A stretch of 64,000 nt of DNA from CAVVGZ01 sp963747965 (lineage in GTDB: Bacteria > Chloroflexota > Anaerolineae > Anaerolineales > Anaerolineaceae), in assembly GCA_963747965.1 (NCBI GenBank), contig CAVVGZ010000007.1:372001-436000 (forward strand), written 5' to 3'. The notes beneath the pieces are model-generated. The model was not told the DNA's origin, ran no database searches, and was given only the letters and a program-made list of their open reading frames with translations. The position numbers were made by a program, and so were the translations under genes. Shown here one piece after another: positions 35,149-44,858 of this stretch. The first letter of the stretch is position 1, and each line of letters starts with the position of its first letter.

Positions 35149-36537
35149 ATGGAACAATTCAGTGGAAGAGTGATTCAAATTCAAGGGGGAGTTGTTGATG
35201 TTGAATTTCCAGAGGGCGATTTACCAGAATTGTATGAGGCTCTTATCACATCAAAAACTGAAGGAGATATTACTCTAGAGGTTGAAAAACACCTGGGAAA
35301 TAACTGGGTGAGATGCGTAGCCATGAATGTCACGGATGGGATGGCACGTGGAATTCCTGTAAGGAGAACTTACAGTCCAATACGAGTTCCTGTAGGCGAT
35401 ATAACCCTTGGCCGTATTTTTGATGTATTGGGTCATCCGATTGATGGGAAGGGCCCCGTGACATCCAAAATAACCTACCCAATCCACCGTCCGGCTCCTA
35501 CCTTTGAGGAACAGTCTACCAAGGTAGAAGTATTCGAAACCGGATTAAAAGTAGTTGATCTTATCGCTCCATTTACAAAAGGCGGCAAGACCGGGATTTT
35601 TGGCGGTGCGGGAGTTGGGAAAACGGTAATCATAATGGAATTGATCCGTTCAATTGCTACGGTCCATCAGGGCAAATCTGTATTCGCAGGGGTTGGGGAA
35701 CGTACGCGAGAGGGTACACAACTGTACAGGGAAATGCTTGAATCCGGAGTAATGAAGGACACTGTGATGGTTTTTGGACAGATGAATGAACCCCCAGGAG
35801 TTAGATTGCGGGTAGCATTATCTGCTTTATCCATGGCAGAATATTTTCGTGACCAGGGTATGGATGTGCTCCTCTTCATCGATAACATCTTCCGGTTCAC
35901 GATGTCAGGTGCAGAGGTTTCGGCGTTATTGGGTAGAATGCCATCGGCGGTTGGTTACCAACCCACCCTATCAACGGAAATGGGTGAACTTCAGGAAAGG
36001 ATAACCTCTACCCGAACAGGATCTATAACCTCCATGCAAGCCGTATATGTGCCTGCAGATGATTATTCCGATCCTGCACCGGTGGCAACATTTACACATC
36101 TGGATGCCACAATTGCATTGGAACGCTCAATTGCAGAGAAGGCAATTTATCCTGCTGTTGATCCATTAGCATCCACCTCACGCATTTTGGATCCAAACAT
36201 TGTGGGAGAAGAACATTATCGAACGGCAAGAGACGTTCAATCAGTCCTGCAGCGATATAAGGATATGCAAGATATTATTGCGATTTTAGGTATCGATGAA
36301 TTAAGCGAAGATGACAAATTGCTGGTTGGGCGTGCCAGAAAGATCGAAAGGTTTTTCTCTCAACCAATGTTTGTTGCAGAACAATTTACCGGTATTCCTG
36401 GTAAATATGTCACCTTGCGGGAAACAGTCAGGGGATTCAGAGAAATCCTAAATGGAGACCATGATGACTTACCTGAACAAGCATTTTATATGGTCGGATC
36501 AATCGATGAAGCTGTGGCTAATACCAGGGATGTATAA
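35149..36537 (+). CDS. atpD: ATP synthase subunit beta
   Basis: A 462-residue beta chain with the P-loop GGAGVGKT at 152-159, GERTREGTQLYREM, the Walker B strand DVLLFIDNIFRFT and ALLGRMPSAVGYQPTLSTEM. These are all residues of the catalytic nucleotide site. The stretch after FRFT reads MSGAEVS instead of the more common QAGSEVS, a small variant. Good ribosome site (TGGAGGA). It is the catalytic subunit of the F1 sector. Confidence 0.96.
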   Translation: MEQFSGRVIQIQGGVVDVEFPEGDLPELYEALITSKTEGDITLEVEKHLGNNWVRCVAMNVTDGMARGIPVRRTYSPIRVPVGDITLGRIFDVLGHPIDGKGPVTSKITYPIHRPAPTFEEQSTKVEVFETGLKVVDLIAPFTKGGKTGIFGGAGVGKTVIIMELIRSIATVHQGKSVFAGVGERTREGTQLYREMLESGVMKDTVMVFGQMNEPPGVRLRVALSALSMAEYFRDQGMDVLLFIDNIFRFTMSGAEVSALLGRMPSAVGYQPTLSTEMGELQERITSTRTGSITSMQAVYVPADDYSDPAPVATFTHLDATIALERSIAEKAIYPAVDPLASTSRILDPNIVGEEHYRTARDVQSVLQRYKDMQDIIAILGIDELSEDDKLLVGRARKIERFFSQPMFVAEQFTGIPGKYVTLRETVRGFREILNGDHDDLPEQAFYMVGSIDEAVANTRDV

Positions 36538-36564
36538 CCTTACGGGTATATACGAGGAAATCTC

Positions 36565-36993
36565 ATGCCGATTATGTGTGAAATTGTTTCACAGGATCGT
36601 ATTGTTTATCAGGGAGAGGTTGATATTGTATTGATTCCCGGGGTGGAAGGGGAACTTGGTATTTTACCCAACCATTCTCCTTTATTAACCATCGTAAATT
36701 ATGGTGTCATTGCTACAAGAAAGGGAAAGGAAGAAGAATATTTCACCGTGGCAGGAGGAATCGCAGAAGTACAACCTAATAAGGTTACAATACTGGCTGA
36801 TGCGGCGGAAAATGTTGCTGAAATTGATATATCCCGAGCCGAAGAAGCAAGGAAGCGGGCTGAACATCTTCTGACGGAAGATATTGAATCCATCGGTGAT
36901 GATTACTTGAAATTCCAATCCATGCTTAGACGTTCCATGCTCCGGATAAATGCTGTTAAACGTTATCGCAGTCGTCTGAAATTACACTCATAA
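36565..36993 (+). CDS. atpC: ATP synthase subunit epsilon
   Basis: A 142-residue epsilon chain: beta-sandwich domain (PGVEGELGILPNHSPLLT) and a C-terminal two-helix region with AEIDISRAEEARKRAE, which regulates hydrolysis. The order atpA-G-D-C is standard, but the F0 genes atpB, atpE, atpF and the delta gene atpH are not upstream. The gene is 27 bases after atpD and 17 before the MreB homologue. Confidence 0.93.
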   Translation: MPIMCEIVSQDRIVYQGEVDIVLIPGVEGELGILPNHSPLLTIVNYGVIATRKGKEEEYFTVAGGIAEVQPNKVTILADAAENVAEIDISRAEEARKRAEHLLTEDIESIGDDYLKFQSMLRRSMLRINAVKRYRSRLKLHS

Positions 36994-37010
36994 CAGACAG
37001 AAAGATAAAA

Positions 37011-38021
37011 ATGCCTGGTTTTACAAGAGAGTTTGGTATAGACCTGGGGACAATGAATACTGTAATTGCAGAAGGAAATCAGATCCTTTTGCAGGAACCG
37101 ACAGTGGTTGCGCTTGTTGTGGAGGAACAAAAACTTGTAGAGTGGGGACAGGCGGCTAAAGACATGTACGGGAGGGTTCCAGATTCAATTGAAGTCATCC
37201 GTCCATTAAAAAATGGTGTTATTGGCGAATATGAGATAACTGAAAATTTATTAGGCTACCTCCTGAGGAAGATAACTGGTCCGATGCTTCTCTTCCGGCC
37301 CCGATTAATGATAACCGTACCATATGGAATTACGAGTGTAGAGAGCCGTGCTGTTCATGAAGCAGGACTGGGTGCGGGCAGCCGGGATGTATATTTGATA
37401 GAGCAACCCTTAGCCGCTGCGCTTGGTGTCGATTTACCGATATCTACCCCATCCGGTAACATGATAATTACAATTGGAGGTGGAACAACTCAGGCGGCCG
37501 TCATGGCAATGAATGTAATTATTACAGCTGAATCTGCCCGCTTTGGAGGACTGGATTTTGACGAAGCCATAATAAGTTATATCCGGAAAAAGTATGGTTT
37601 AATCATTGGGTATCCAACCGCAGAGCAGATGAAAATTCGGGTCGGTGCAGCCATTCAACAGGATACCCAGAAGATTATGGATGTCCAGGCTCAAGATCAA
37701 ATTTCCGGTTTACCAAAACCGCTTTCAGTTTCATCCGAGGAGATTGTTGATGCGTTACAGGAACCATTGGACCAGATTGTCAGGACTGCTCAGAGAGTCT
37801 TGGAGAGAACTCCACCAGAATTAATATCTGATGTAATTGATCGCGGAGTTGCATTATGCGGTGGCGGGGCTATGTTAAAGGATATAGATAAATTCCTTAC
37901 CAAATCGTTAGGTATCCCCGCTTATCTTGTCGACCACCCAACCACTTGTACGGCTGTTGGAGCGGCCCGTGCACTAGGAATGCGCGATATTCTGCGGCGC
38001 AGCCTTGTAAATGCTGGATAA
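37011..38021 (+). CDS. MreB/Mbl family actin-like rod shape protein
   Basis: A 336-residue actin-fold ATPase: phosphate-1 motif FGIDLGTMNTVI, connect-1/phosphate-2 region NMIITIGGGTTQAAV and the adenosine loop ALCGGGAMLKDID. It forms filaments under the membrane that guide cell wall synthesis, which suits RodZ, MurJ and MurA in the same window. Close attachment (17 bases) to atpC means it shares the ATP synthase transcript. Phosphate 2 reads IGGGTT where MreB usually has IGGGTTE, so the catalytic glutamate position may differ (Gln follows). MreB rather than Mbl or ParM is a best guess. Confidence 0.88.
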   Translation: MPGFTREFGIDLGTMNTVIAEGNQILLQEPTVVALVVEEQKLVEWGQAAKDMYGRVPDSIEVIRPLKNGVIGEYEITENLLGYLLRKITGPMLLFRPRLMITVPYGITSVESRAVHEAGLGAGSRDVYLIEQPLAAALGVDLPISTPSGNMIITIGGGTTQAAVMAMNVIITAESARFGGLDFDEAIISYIRKKYGLIIGYPTAEQMKIRVGAAIQQDTQKIMDVQAQDQISGLPKPLSVSSEEIVDALQEPLDQIVRTAQRVLERTPPELISDVIDRGVALCGGGAMLKDIDKFLTKSLGIPAYLVDHPTTCTAVGAARALGMRDILRRSLVNAG

Positions 38022-38058
38022 TTATATTCCATTAAGATTTGAATTAATTAATAACCAA

Positions 38059-38679
38059 TCATTTCAGGTAATAAGTCATGTGCTGAAGATTCTGCACAGG
38101 ATTCAAATATTGCACATGAATGCCATTGGGCAGCTTTAAGGATATTGGAGCATAATTTAATATCGCAATAATTCCGGCGTTTACCAGTTTTTCAGCCGTT
38201 TCCTGAGCTACTGAAGCAGGTAAAGTCAACATCGCAATTTTTATTCCTGAATTCCTGATCTCAAAATCCATGGTTTCAGAATTTTTTACAACGAATTCCC
38301 CAATTCTTGATCCAATTATTTTAGGGTCGTTATCAAATAGCATTGAAACCTTGAAACAATTATGTTTAAAACCCGGGTAATTTGCGATGGCTCTACCAAG
38401 AGAACCTGCTCCAACAATTGCCAATTCCCATATCTGATTTAAATTAAGGATATTTTGAAGCTCTGAGATCAAATAAACAACAGAGTATCCCCGGCCTTGC
38501 TTTCCAAATTCCCCAAACTGGGATAAATCCTTGCGAATCTGCGCAGCAGAAATGCCCATGAGATCTCCAAGCTCTTTCGATGAGGTAACCTGGACATTTT
38601 CGGCTGACAGGTGCTGTAACATATTAAGGTAAACAGGCAATCGACCAACAATGATATCTGGAATAATTGTTTGTTCCAT
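38059..38679 (-). CDS. rex: Redox-sensing transcriptional repressor Rex
   Basis: A 206-residue Rex. The winged-helix N-terminus (residues 1-80) has VTSSKELGDLMGISAAQIRK and DLSQFGEFGKQGRGY; the Rossmann domain has IVGAGSLGRAIANY for NADH. The domain-swap C-terminal helix ends PVQNLQHMTYYLK. Rex releases DNA when NADH/NAD+ rises and controls fermentation and respiration genes. I could not find a convincing Rex operator near it. It converges with the mreB gene. Confidence 0.93.
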   Translation of the reverse strand: MEQTIIPDIIVGRLPVYLNMLQHLSAENVQVTSSKELGDLMGISAAQIRKDLSQFGEFGKQGRGYSVVYLISELQNILNLNQIWELAIVGAGSLGRAIANYPGFKHNCFKVSMLFDNDPKIIGSRIGEFVVKNSETMDFEIRNSGIKIAMLTLPASVAQETAEKLVNAGIIAILNYAPISLKLPNGIHVQYLNPVQNLQHMTYYLK

Positions 38680-38755
38680 GACTTATATCCCGGAAATTAT
38701 TAAATATATATATAAAGTTTTAGCCGTTAGATTATGATCTACAGGTAATTTTAAA

Positions 38756-41071
38756 CTAATTTTCAGAAATAAAATTTACGGTTTGGAACCCATCCATATC
38801 AAATTGGAATAAATTATATGGAAAAGGAACGTAATGACCCGGTTTGTAAGGCGTATCTGGATTTTCGGGAAATTTTAATAAGTCAAAAGATTCTAGAGGC
38901 GAATTAACTTGGACATCACGCCCGGAGATAAGAATTCTTACACAAGACCTATCGGCGAATAATTTATCGAAATTGCGAAGAGTCCCATTGCTGTTGTTCT
39001 TCCGGATGATGATCGATTCACTCTCCGGGGATAGTCCCGAATTCAATAAGGCTGGAACAGGAATTGATAATCTTGCAGGATTTGGATAGCTAACATTTAC
39101 AGATAATTCATTTTCAGACAAAACAAATGATTTTTCTATCTTTTTGACAGGGTCAGAGAGGATTAATTTCCCATCGGCTAATTCAACATAGTAATTTCCG
39201 ACTTGATCAAGTTGATCTGCAAGGAATCCGGAGACTTCTTGAGGGTCGCTCAAATACCCATTCTTATTATTCCAGAGGGTGGTATCCGAGAGTCCGACCG
39301 TATATTGAGAAAATGGAGAAATAACTGCAATTACACCGCACTCATTTCTCATGAATAGATACAAAAGGCGGCCTCCTTCTATTTCAATCGAAGAAAAAAT
39401 ATTCTTGTTCGCTAAAATGCATTCAGGCAGACCATCCCAGTCAAAGTCATTACATTCCTGGATATTCTCAGGGGACTCAAGCCACTCAGCCGCTTGGATC
39501 AAGTGACCGATCTGGCTAATATAATTTGCCTGCAATCTTTGAAATTCGATATTTGATCGTGGATTAAAATATTGCTGATAGGATAATAGGGCACTTTCTT
39601 TTATCTCATTATTTGGAAGGTTTAATATATCAGAAGTAACCTGATCCTTAAGGATGGGGTAAGTCAAGTCAGCTGGTATTTCATCACCCAGGACTGTAAA
39701 AGGCAAAATATTGGGTGCCTCTGGATTACATAATATATTTCCGCAACCGGTCATCAGCGGATTAGAAGAAAAATGTGCGGGAAAATTGAGCAAATCCTTT
39801 TGGGAGAGAGGTTTTATCCAGGGATGGTTTTGGATATATGAGAAAAAACCAGCCGTAATTGATGGATCACCGAGAGCACTCTCCAGGAATGATTCCCCAA
39901 TTGATACCAGATCATCATTATTCGGTGAAAGTGCTGCCTCAATCAGTTCCTGCTTCAATTCCATTGGGAATGCGCTGGGGGATGTCTCGATCTGGTTGGT
40001 GATTGGGGTTGAATTGTCCATGTATGAGGATGGTAAAGGTATTAGTCTTGTGCCATTTCCTATATCCGAAAGGTTACGTGAAGATGCGGTTGCTGAAAAA
40101 GCCATGGAACCAGGGGGCAAGGCATCCAGTTTATAGGTTCCGTAAATAACTGATTGGTTTTTTACTCCGTATTTTTTTGAATAATTTGAACTAATTTCAA
40201 GGACTTCATCCAATGCCAGATCCTGTCCAAATGCTACTTCCGGCAGAATCAAGACTCCTCCTGATTCCAATTTCCGGATGTCATCCATAGAATCCATATA
40301 TTCCAGTGCTGACAAATGCCCCGGTTCTTTTAGATCTAAGAGGACAACGGGTATTGAATATTCTTCAACGGCAGATAGCAAGTGGAACAACCCATGCCTG
40401 GTGCCATACGGACCTGTATGTGCTCCATTCCAGGAGCGCAATGCCTGGGCGGGAGTATCACTTTTAAATACATCCCAAAATGAAATTAATAGTGGAGCAG
40501 GGTTGGGTGAGGAATGCTCCCTGGTGGAAAATGGTCCCAATACATCCAGGACGCTTTCTGCTGCTTGATCCTGAACAGAAACGAAAATGTCAATATTATT
40601 TTCTTTTGAATCGAGATATTCCAGAGGAATGATAATTTCAAGATAATCTTGGTGCTTTATGTTTCTAATTCGTAATTCACCGTCAAAAATATTTCCAGTG
40701 TTTGTATCTATTATTCTGGCTTGGTTATCTGCACCAATTTCTATTTTCCAATCCCACAATATAGAGGAAGGAGAATTTTCTAATGAAATCCCACCGGCCT
40801 TAGAATTTAGATAAATATCAATGAGAGGACTGTCAGGTTGATTGAGGTCTAGAAAATCCAAGCGAATTTGCAGGTCGGTTCCGGAAAATCGCGAATATCC
40901 TGCCAGTAAATCAGATTCAGGTGACGGGGCGTCAACCCCATCCAGCCGCCTTACATCTGCGTATAGCCATAACTCTAGGAATATTGCTTTCTGAGTTGTT
41001 CTCCAAAACGGAGTACAGGAGGTTATGATTATAGAAAATATGATTAGAATCGATAGTCTGAAGAGTTGCCA
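38756..41071 (-). CDS. Large lipoprotein, GH57/polysaccharide-deacetylase-like, with a damaged start
   Basis: The longest frame with a normal start begins at TTG 40861 (701 residues), but coding clearly extends upstream: the frame stays open to a stop at 41072-41074 and encodes a signal peptide ending IIFSIIITSC, a lipobox, then PFW and an ordinary mature sequence running into residue 1 of the shorter form. No ATG, GTG or TTG occurs in that extension, whereas ATGs at 41072 and 41079 lie in other frames, so one base may be wrong. The body has GPYGTRHGLFHLLSAVEEYS and DWDGLPECILANKNI, patterns I associate with glycoside hydrolase 57/deacetylase-like relatives and their C-terminal beta domain. 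Function is unknown; it should be an extracellular lipoprotein. Confidence 0.6.
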   Translation of the reverse strand, partial: WQLFRLSILIIFSIIITSCTPFWRTTQKAIFLELWLYADVRRLDGVDAPSPESDLLAGYSRFSGTDLQIRLDFLDLNQPDSPLIDIYLNSKAGGISLENSPSSILWDWKIEIGADNQARIIDTNTGNIFDGELRIRNIKHQDYLEIIIPLEYLDSKENNIDIFVSVQDQAAESVLDVLGPFSTREHSSPNPAPLLISFWDVFKSDTPAQALRSWNGAHTGPYGTRHGLFHLLSAVEEYSIPVVLLDLKEPGHLSALEYMDSMDDIRKLESGGVLILPEVAFGQDLALDEVLEISSNYSKKYGVKNQSVIYGTYKLDALPPGSMAFSATASSRNLSDIGNGTRLIPLPSSYMDNSTPITNQIETSPSAFPMELKQELIEAALSPNNDDLVSIGESFLESALGDPSITAGFFSYIQNHPWIKPLSQKDLLNFPAHFSSNPLMTGCGNILCNPEAPNILPFTVLGDEIPADLTYPILKDQVTSDILNLPNNEIKESALLSYQQYFNPRSNIEFQRLQANYISQIGHLIQAAEWLESPENIQECNDFDWDGLPECILANKNIFSSIEIEGGRLLYLFMRNECGVIAVISPFSQYTVGLSDTTLWNNKNGYLSDPQEVSGFLADQLDQVGNYYVELADGKLILSDPVKKIEKSFVLSENELSVNVSYPNPARLSIPVPALLNSGLSPESESIIIRKNNSNGTLRNFDKLFADRSCVRILISGRDVQVNSPLESFDLLKFPENPDTPYKPGHYVPFPYNLFQFDMDGFQTVNFISEN

Positions 41072-41085
41072 TTATTCATTTCATA

Positions 41086-41121
41086 ACAGAAAACCCCCCA
41101 AACTTCATGTTCCTTGGGAGG
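41086..41121 (-). terminator. Terminator after the zinc metallopeptidase gene
   Basis: On the minus strand CCTCCCAA pairs with TTGGGGGG (one G-T wobble) and is followed by TTTTCTGTT. Confidence 0.5.
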
Positions 41122-41151
41122 CTTTAGAAGGATATGAAGGGGAATAGGCGA

Positions 41152-41859
41152 TTAATCTCGATTTCTTCCCATTAATAAAAAACCATAGTATAAAACGGTG
41201 GTAATTGCTTGAATTGCGGCTGCAACATAGGTAAGTGCTGCTGCATCAAGGACTTGTTTTACACCTGGCATCTCACTTACCTGGATTGAACCAGTTGACA
41301 CCAACCACTCCTGGGCTTGCTTTGTTGCATCAAATTCCACCGGCAAGGTCACTAATGAGAAAAGTGCTGTCAATCCAAAAAGAATTAATCCTATCCATGC
41401 TATTTGTGTTCCCGTTGAGGAGGACATTAATAACCCAACCATAAAGATAATTGGACCGAGCCAACTGCCAATTTGTACAGTAGGAACCATGGCGGAGCGT
41501 ACTTGCAAGGGGAAATAACCCTTTTTATCCTGCAGCGCATGACCGACTTCATGAGCAGCAACTCCGGCAGCAGCTATTGAATTCCCATTGAATACTTCCG
41601 GGCTCAACCGCAGTGTTTTTGTACGCGGATCATAATGATCGCTGAGCATTCCCTTGGTTTGTTCAACTTTAACATGTGTCAGACCATTTCGATCAAGGAT
41701 TCTTCGAGCGATATCCGCCCCTCTCATTCCGGTATAAACCCGAATGCGGGAATACTTATTAAATGCAGAGCGGACTTTTGACTGTGCCCATAGTCCTAAT
41801 AATAATGCAGGCAAACTGAAGAGAAGAAATAACCCATAACCACCAACCATTGGATACAT
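41152..41859 (-). CDS. YugP-type membrane zinc metallopeptidase
   Basis: A 235-residue membrane protein of the neutral zinc metallopeptidase family (Pfam Zn_peptidase_2). A first membrane span is at residues 8-25, the zinc motif HEVGH at 103-107 (AAHEVGHALQD), and further spans at about 130-170 and 210-232. The DPRTKTLRLSPEVF lead-in is typical. The active site should lie at the membrane surface. Members may act in membrane protein quality control, but substrates are not established. It is a single gene with its own terminator. Confidence 0.9.
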   Translation of the reverse strand: MYPMVGGYGLFLLFSLPALLLGLWAQSKVRSAFNKYSRIRVYTGMRGADIARRILDRNGLTHVKVEQTKGMLSDHYDPRTKTLRLSPEVFNGNSIAAAGVAAHEVGHALQDKKGYFPLQVRSAMVPTVQIGSWLGPIIFMVGLLMSSSTGTQIAWIGLILFGLTALFSLVTLPVEFDATKQAQEWLVSTGSIQVSEMPGVKQVLDAAALTYVAAAIQAITTVLYYGFLLMGRNRD

Positions 41860-42071
41860 TATTAACCCTCACGAAATATTGTGAACCGAAAATTATTTAT
41901 GTCATTAATAATCATATCAAACAATTATTAATATTGTCTAAACAATTTATCATGATTTATTATTTGTATGACCTGAATGAAGAAATATGGAGAGATGTAA
42001 AACAACGATGGTTTTTCAAAACTGCGATTTTATTTATCCACTTTATGTGATCGATTTAATAAAAATTCCAG

Positions 42072-42143
42072 CGTCCCTGGGGAGACTCGAACTCCCGCTT
42101 CTGGCTCCGGAGGCCAGCGCTCTATCCACTGAGCTACAGGGAC
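42072..42143 (-). tRNA. tRNA-Arg (anticodon CCG)
   Basis: A 72-base cloverleaf on the minus strand: acceptor GTCCCTG/CAGGGAC, D stem GCTC/GAGC, anticodon stem CTGGC/GCCAG with loop CTCCGGA giving anticodon CCG, T arm GGGAG TTCGAGT CTCCC, discriminator G. CCA is not encoded. The surrounding spaces, 41860-42071 and 42144-42253, contain no gene I can support. Confidence 0.93.
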
Positions 42144-42161
42144 TTTCTTAAAGCGAATCAG

Positions 42162-42190
42162 ATTTTACCATGAGTAGAACCTGTTGCGAA
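42162..42190 (-). promoter_or_regulatory. Candidate promoter of tRNA-Arg
   Basis: On the minus strand TTCGCA and TAAAAT are separated by 17 bases and end 18 bases before the tRNA. Confidence 0.45.
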
Positions 42191-42253
42191 GTTGGAGATT
42201 ACCGTTCCCCGATCGAGTTGATCTCTCCGAGAATCGGAGTGCAGAAAATGGCG

Positions 42254-42898
42254 TTATGAAGGTTGAAATAATAATTTTGTCCTTGTAATCCTTGCATTAT
42301 TTGGATCAATTCCTAACTCGTAGAGTACTTCGTCAGGTCGGCCGGTAGCCCCCGGTAAGGCAAGCAAACTCATAAAAATATCACCAGAGAATGAAATGGA
42401 TTTCTCATCTTGGATTAGATAAAGTTCTTTGATGAGTGGACGCAGATTGTAAGTTTTTCCTCTTTTTTCTCTAAATGCTGTCTCATTTAATAATAACTTA
42501 TCGATGTTATTCTTTAAAACTTCTGCTGCGATCGGATCTAAAAGAGCAACCTGGTATTCTGCCCCGATAACCAAATTCTGTATTTTGGGTAGAGACGGAT
42601 CAATTAGCTCAAGGTGATAAATTTCAATTCCCGGTTGATCTGTATTTTTAAGTTTCTTTTCAATATGGTCCAAATCCTCATTATTTTCTAACCAAATTTC
42701 AATAATTTCAGCCAGGCTGGTTATACCGAGCGGCAAAGGTAATGCCTGACTGATTCTTGGTTGTGGATGAAACCCCTGGGAGTAAGCGAGTGAAAGTCCA
42801 GCCCGCCTCAGGAACCTTTCCCAAATTTTCTGAAGATCAAGATGACCTGTGTATCGAAGTGCTTCGCCTTTTTTATAAATAATCCGTATTCTGTCCAT
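42254..42898 (-). CDS. DUF2344 (TIGR03936) radical-SAM-linked protein
   Basis: A 214-residue protein of the TIGR03936 family: RIIYKKGEALRYTGHLDLQK at the start and AYSQGFHPQPRISQALPLPL are the fingerprint. It is almost always found beside or fused to a TIGR03960 radical SAM protein, as here (40 bases downstream). The function is unproven; the pair is conserved across many bacteria. It is the last gene of a four-gene minus-strand operon. Confidence 0.9.
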   Translation of the reverse strand: MDRIRIIYKKGEALRYTGHLDLQKIWERFLRRAGLSLAYSQGFHPQPRISQALPLPLGITSLAEIIEIWLENNEDLDHIEKKLKNTDQPGIEIYHLELIDPSLPKIQNLVIGAEYQVALLDPIAAEVLKNNIDKLLLNETAFREKRGKTYNLRPLIKELYLIQDEKSISFSGDIFMSLLALPGATGRPDEVLYELGIDPNNARITRTKLLFQPS

Positions 42899-42938
42899 AG
42901 TTTAGGTAAATTTCAAGGGGAAATTATATAAATTCGTA

Positions 42939-44828
42939 TTAATCGGGACAATTCCAAGGCTTCTGAGAATTTTGCTTTCGAAGGCTGGACAATTCTGGCA
43001 GCACACCACAAGCGTAACAACCAGTACGGCAGTCTTCTGTTGTTTCCCCGAGAAGGCTTTTCTGATATTCTTGCTTGAGATGGATTTTTTTTACGAGAAT
43101 GCTAATATGCTCCCATGGGAATATCTCCTCAAGGCTACGCTGGCGGTCTGTATAAAAATGTGGATCAATTTTGTGCTGGCCTAATGCGTCTAACCAAATA
43201 TCAAATTTAAACTCATCATTCCACGCATCAAATTTCGCACCATTTTTCCAGGCAGTAAATATTACATCTGCCAGGTTTCGATCTCCTCTTGATAAAAATG
43301 CTTCTAACATGGTATTTTCATAATCAGCCCAGGATACCTTTATACCCAATTTACGAAGCTCATGCTTTAGTAGTGATTGTTTTTCGAGGATAATATCCCT
43401 GGTATCCAGGGATACCCATTGAAATGGCGTATGGGGTTTTGGAACGAATGTTCCAATTCCAATATTTAATCTTACTCTATTACCAACAATGCGTTTGCCT
43501 TCTGCGAGAATCGATTTGCTCAATTCAATAATTGCACGTACATCCTCAATTGTTTCCCCGGGCTGACCGATCATGAAATACAGCTTAATGTTTGCCCAAC
43601 CCCGCTGATATATGGTCTTAATAGTAGCCATTACCGTGTCTGTAGAGATAGGCTTATTTATTATGTTGCGAATATGTTCTGTTGCAGCTTCCGGGGCTAA
43701 CGTGAAGCTGTTTTGACGTTGATCTTTAAATTTATCTAGAATATCTACGGAGAGGGACTCGATCCGCAAGGACGGCAGCGAAACAAATAAATTTTGGTCA
43801 ATAAATTCATTTTTTATCTGGTCAACAAGATCAACGATTTGACTGTAATCAGAGGATGATAAAGATAATAAGGCTACTTCTTCATAGCCGGTATTTTGCA
43901 GGGAATCCCGGATAGAATTAACAATCTCATGAACGGGACGCTCCCGGACTGGACGGTTTATCATGCCTGCATGGCAAAAGCGGCATCCACGGGTACACCC
44001 TCGCATAATTTCAATTGGAACCCTGTTATGTATCACATCTATTGATGGGACAATGAAATGAGTTGGCGGGAGAGGCAGATTGGCAACTACTCTTTTCTTT
44101 ATTATTCCGGGAAGGTCGGGATCTATCGGGTTAATATCCTTGATCGTCCCATCCATCTGATATTCCACATTATAGAATGATGGAATATACATTCCAGGAA
44201 TTGCCGCAAGATCCCGTAATAATTGCCCACGTGGAGCATTTTTCTTTTTCCATAATTGGTAAACATCCACAATTTCTTCAATTGCCTCATCGCCCTCCCC
44301 AATGAATATGGCGTCTAAAAAAGGAGCCATTGGTTCAGGATTAAACATGGCATGTCCGCCGGCAATGATTAATGGATGATCAAGGTTCCTATCTGCAGTA
44401 AAAATGGGGATTTTGGCCAGATCCATAATGTTTAATACATTGGTATATAAAGACTCATATGGAATTGAAAATGCGACAATATCAAAATTCATGAGAGGTG
44501 TCTTACTCTCCAATGAATAAAGAGGGATTTCCCGCTTCCTCATCATTATTTCCATATCTAACCAAGGAGCAAAGGATCTTTCAGCCAAGACATCATGGCG
44601 TTTGTTTAAAATATCATAAAATATCGCTAACCCCAGGTTGGGTAAACCAATATCATAAATATCCGGGAACACAAGTGCGATATGGGTTTTTACTGCTTTC
44701 CAATCCTTTATAACCTGGTTTAACTCTCCCCCTACATACCGTCCTGGCTTTTGAACATTTAAGAGTACGCGTTCAAGTTGTTGTTTTATATCTAACGAAG
44801 AAATCAATATGGACTCCCGGACAACCAA
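42939..44828 (-). CDS. TIGR03960 family B12-binding-type radical SAM protein
   Basis: A 629-residue protein with an N-terminal cobalamin-binding-like domain (HIALVFPDIYDIGLPNLGLA), the GGHAMFNPEPMAPFLDAIF strand and the radical SAM motif CTRGCRFCHAG (about 278-288). Usually annotated as TIGR03960 with TIGR03936 as a partner. The annotated start is a TTG at 44828, but an in-frame TTG further in is possible, and no strong ribosome site decides between them. The two proteins may act on tRNA or an unknown cofactor; the chemistry is not known. A KxxC-rich C-terminal tail (GCYACGV) may bind a second cluster. Confidence 0.88.
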   Translation of the reverse strand: MVVRESILISSLDIKQQLERVLLNVQKPGRYVGGELNQVIKDWKAVKTHIALVFPDIYDIGLPNLGLAIFYDILNKRHDVLAERSFAPWLDMEIMMRKREIPLYSLESKTPLMNFDIVAFSIPYESLYTNVLNIMDLAKIPIFTADRNLDHPLIIAGGHAMFNPEPMAPFLDAIFIGEGDEAIEEIVDVYQLWKKKNAPRGQLLRDLAAIPGMYIPSFYNVEYQMDGTIKDINPIDPDLPGIIKKRVVANLPLPPTHFIVPSIDVIHNRVPIEIMRGCTRGCRFCHAGMINRPVRERPVHEIVNSIRDSLQNTGYEEVALLSLSSSDYSQIVDLVDQIKNEFIDQNLFVSLPSLRIESLSVDILDKFKDQRQNSFTLAPEAATEHIRNIINKPISTDTVMATIKTIYQRGWANIKLYFMIGQPGETIEDVRAIIELSKSILAEGKRIVGNRVRLNIGIGTFVPKPHTPFQWVSLDTRDIILEKQSLLKHELRKLGIKVSWADYENTMLEAFLSRGDRNLADVIFTAWKNGAKFDAWNDEFKFDIWLDALGQHKIDPHFYTDRQRSLEEIFPWEHISILVKKIHLKQEYQKSLLGETTEDCRTGCYACGVLPELSSLRKQNSQKPWNCPD

Positions 44829-44858
44829 TAAAAAAATTGACCTATTTAACTATATTAT

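Noticed and set aside
41872..41888. Rex-operator-like sequence CACGAAATATTGTG upstream of the zinc peptidase gene
   Set aside because: The two halves mismatch at inner positions and it lacks the full TTGTGAA/TTCACAA arms, so I do not call it a Rex site.
41850..42050. Plus-strand open frame of 66 codons near tRNA-Arg
   Set aside because: AT-rich, no ribosome site and composition unlike real neighbours.
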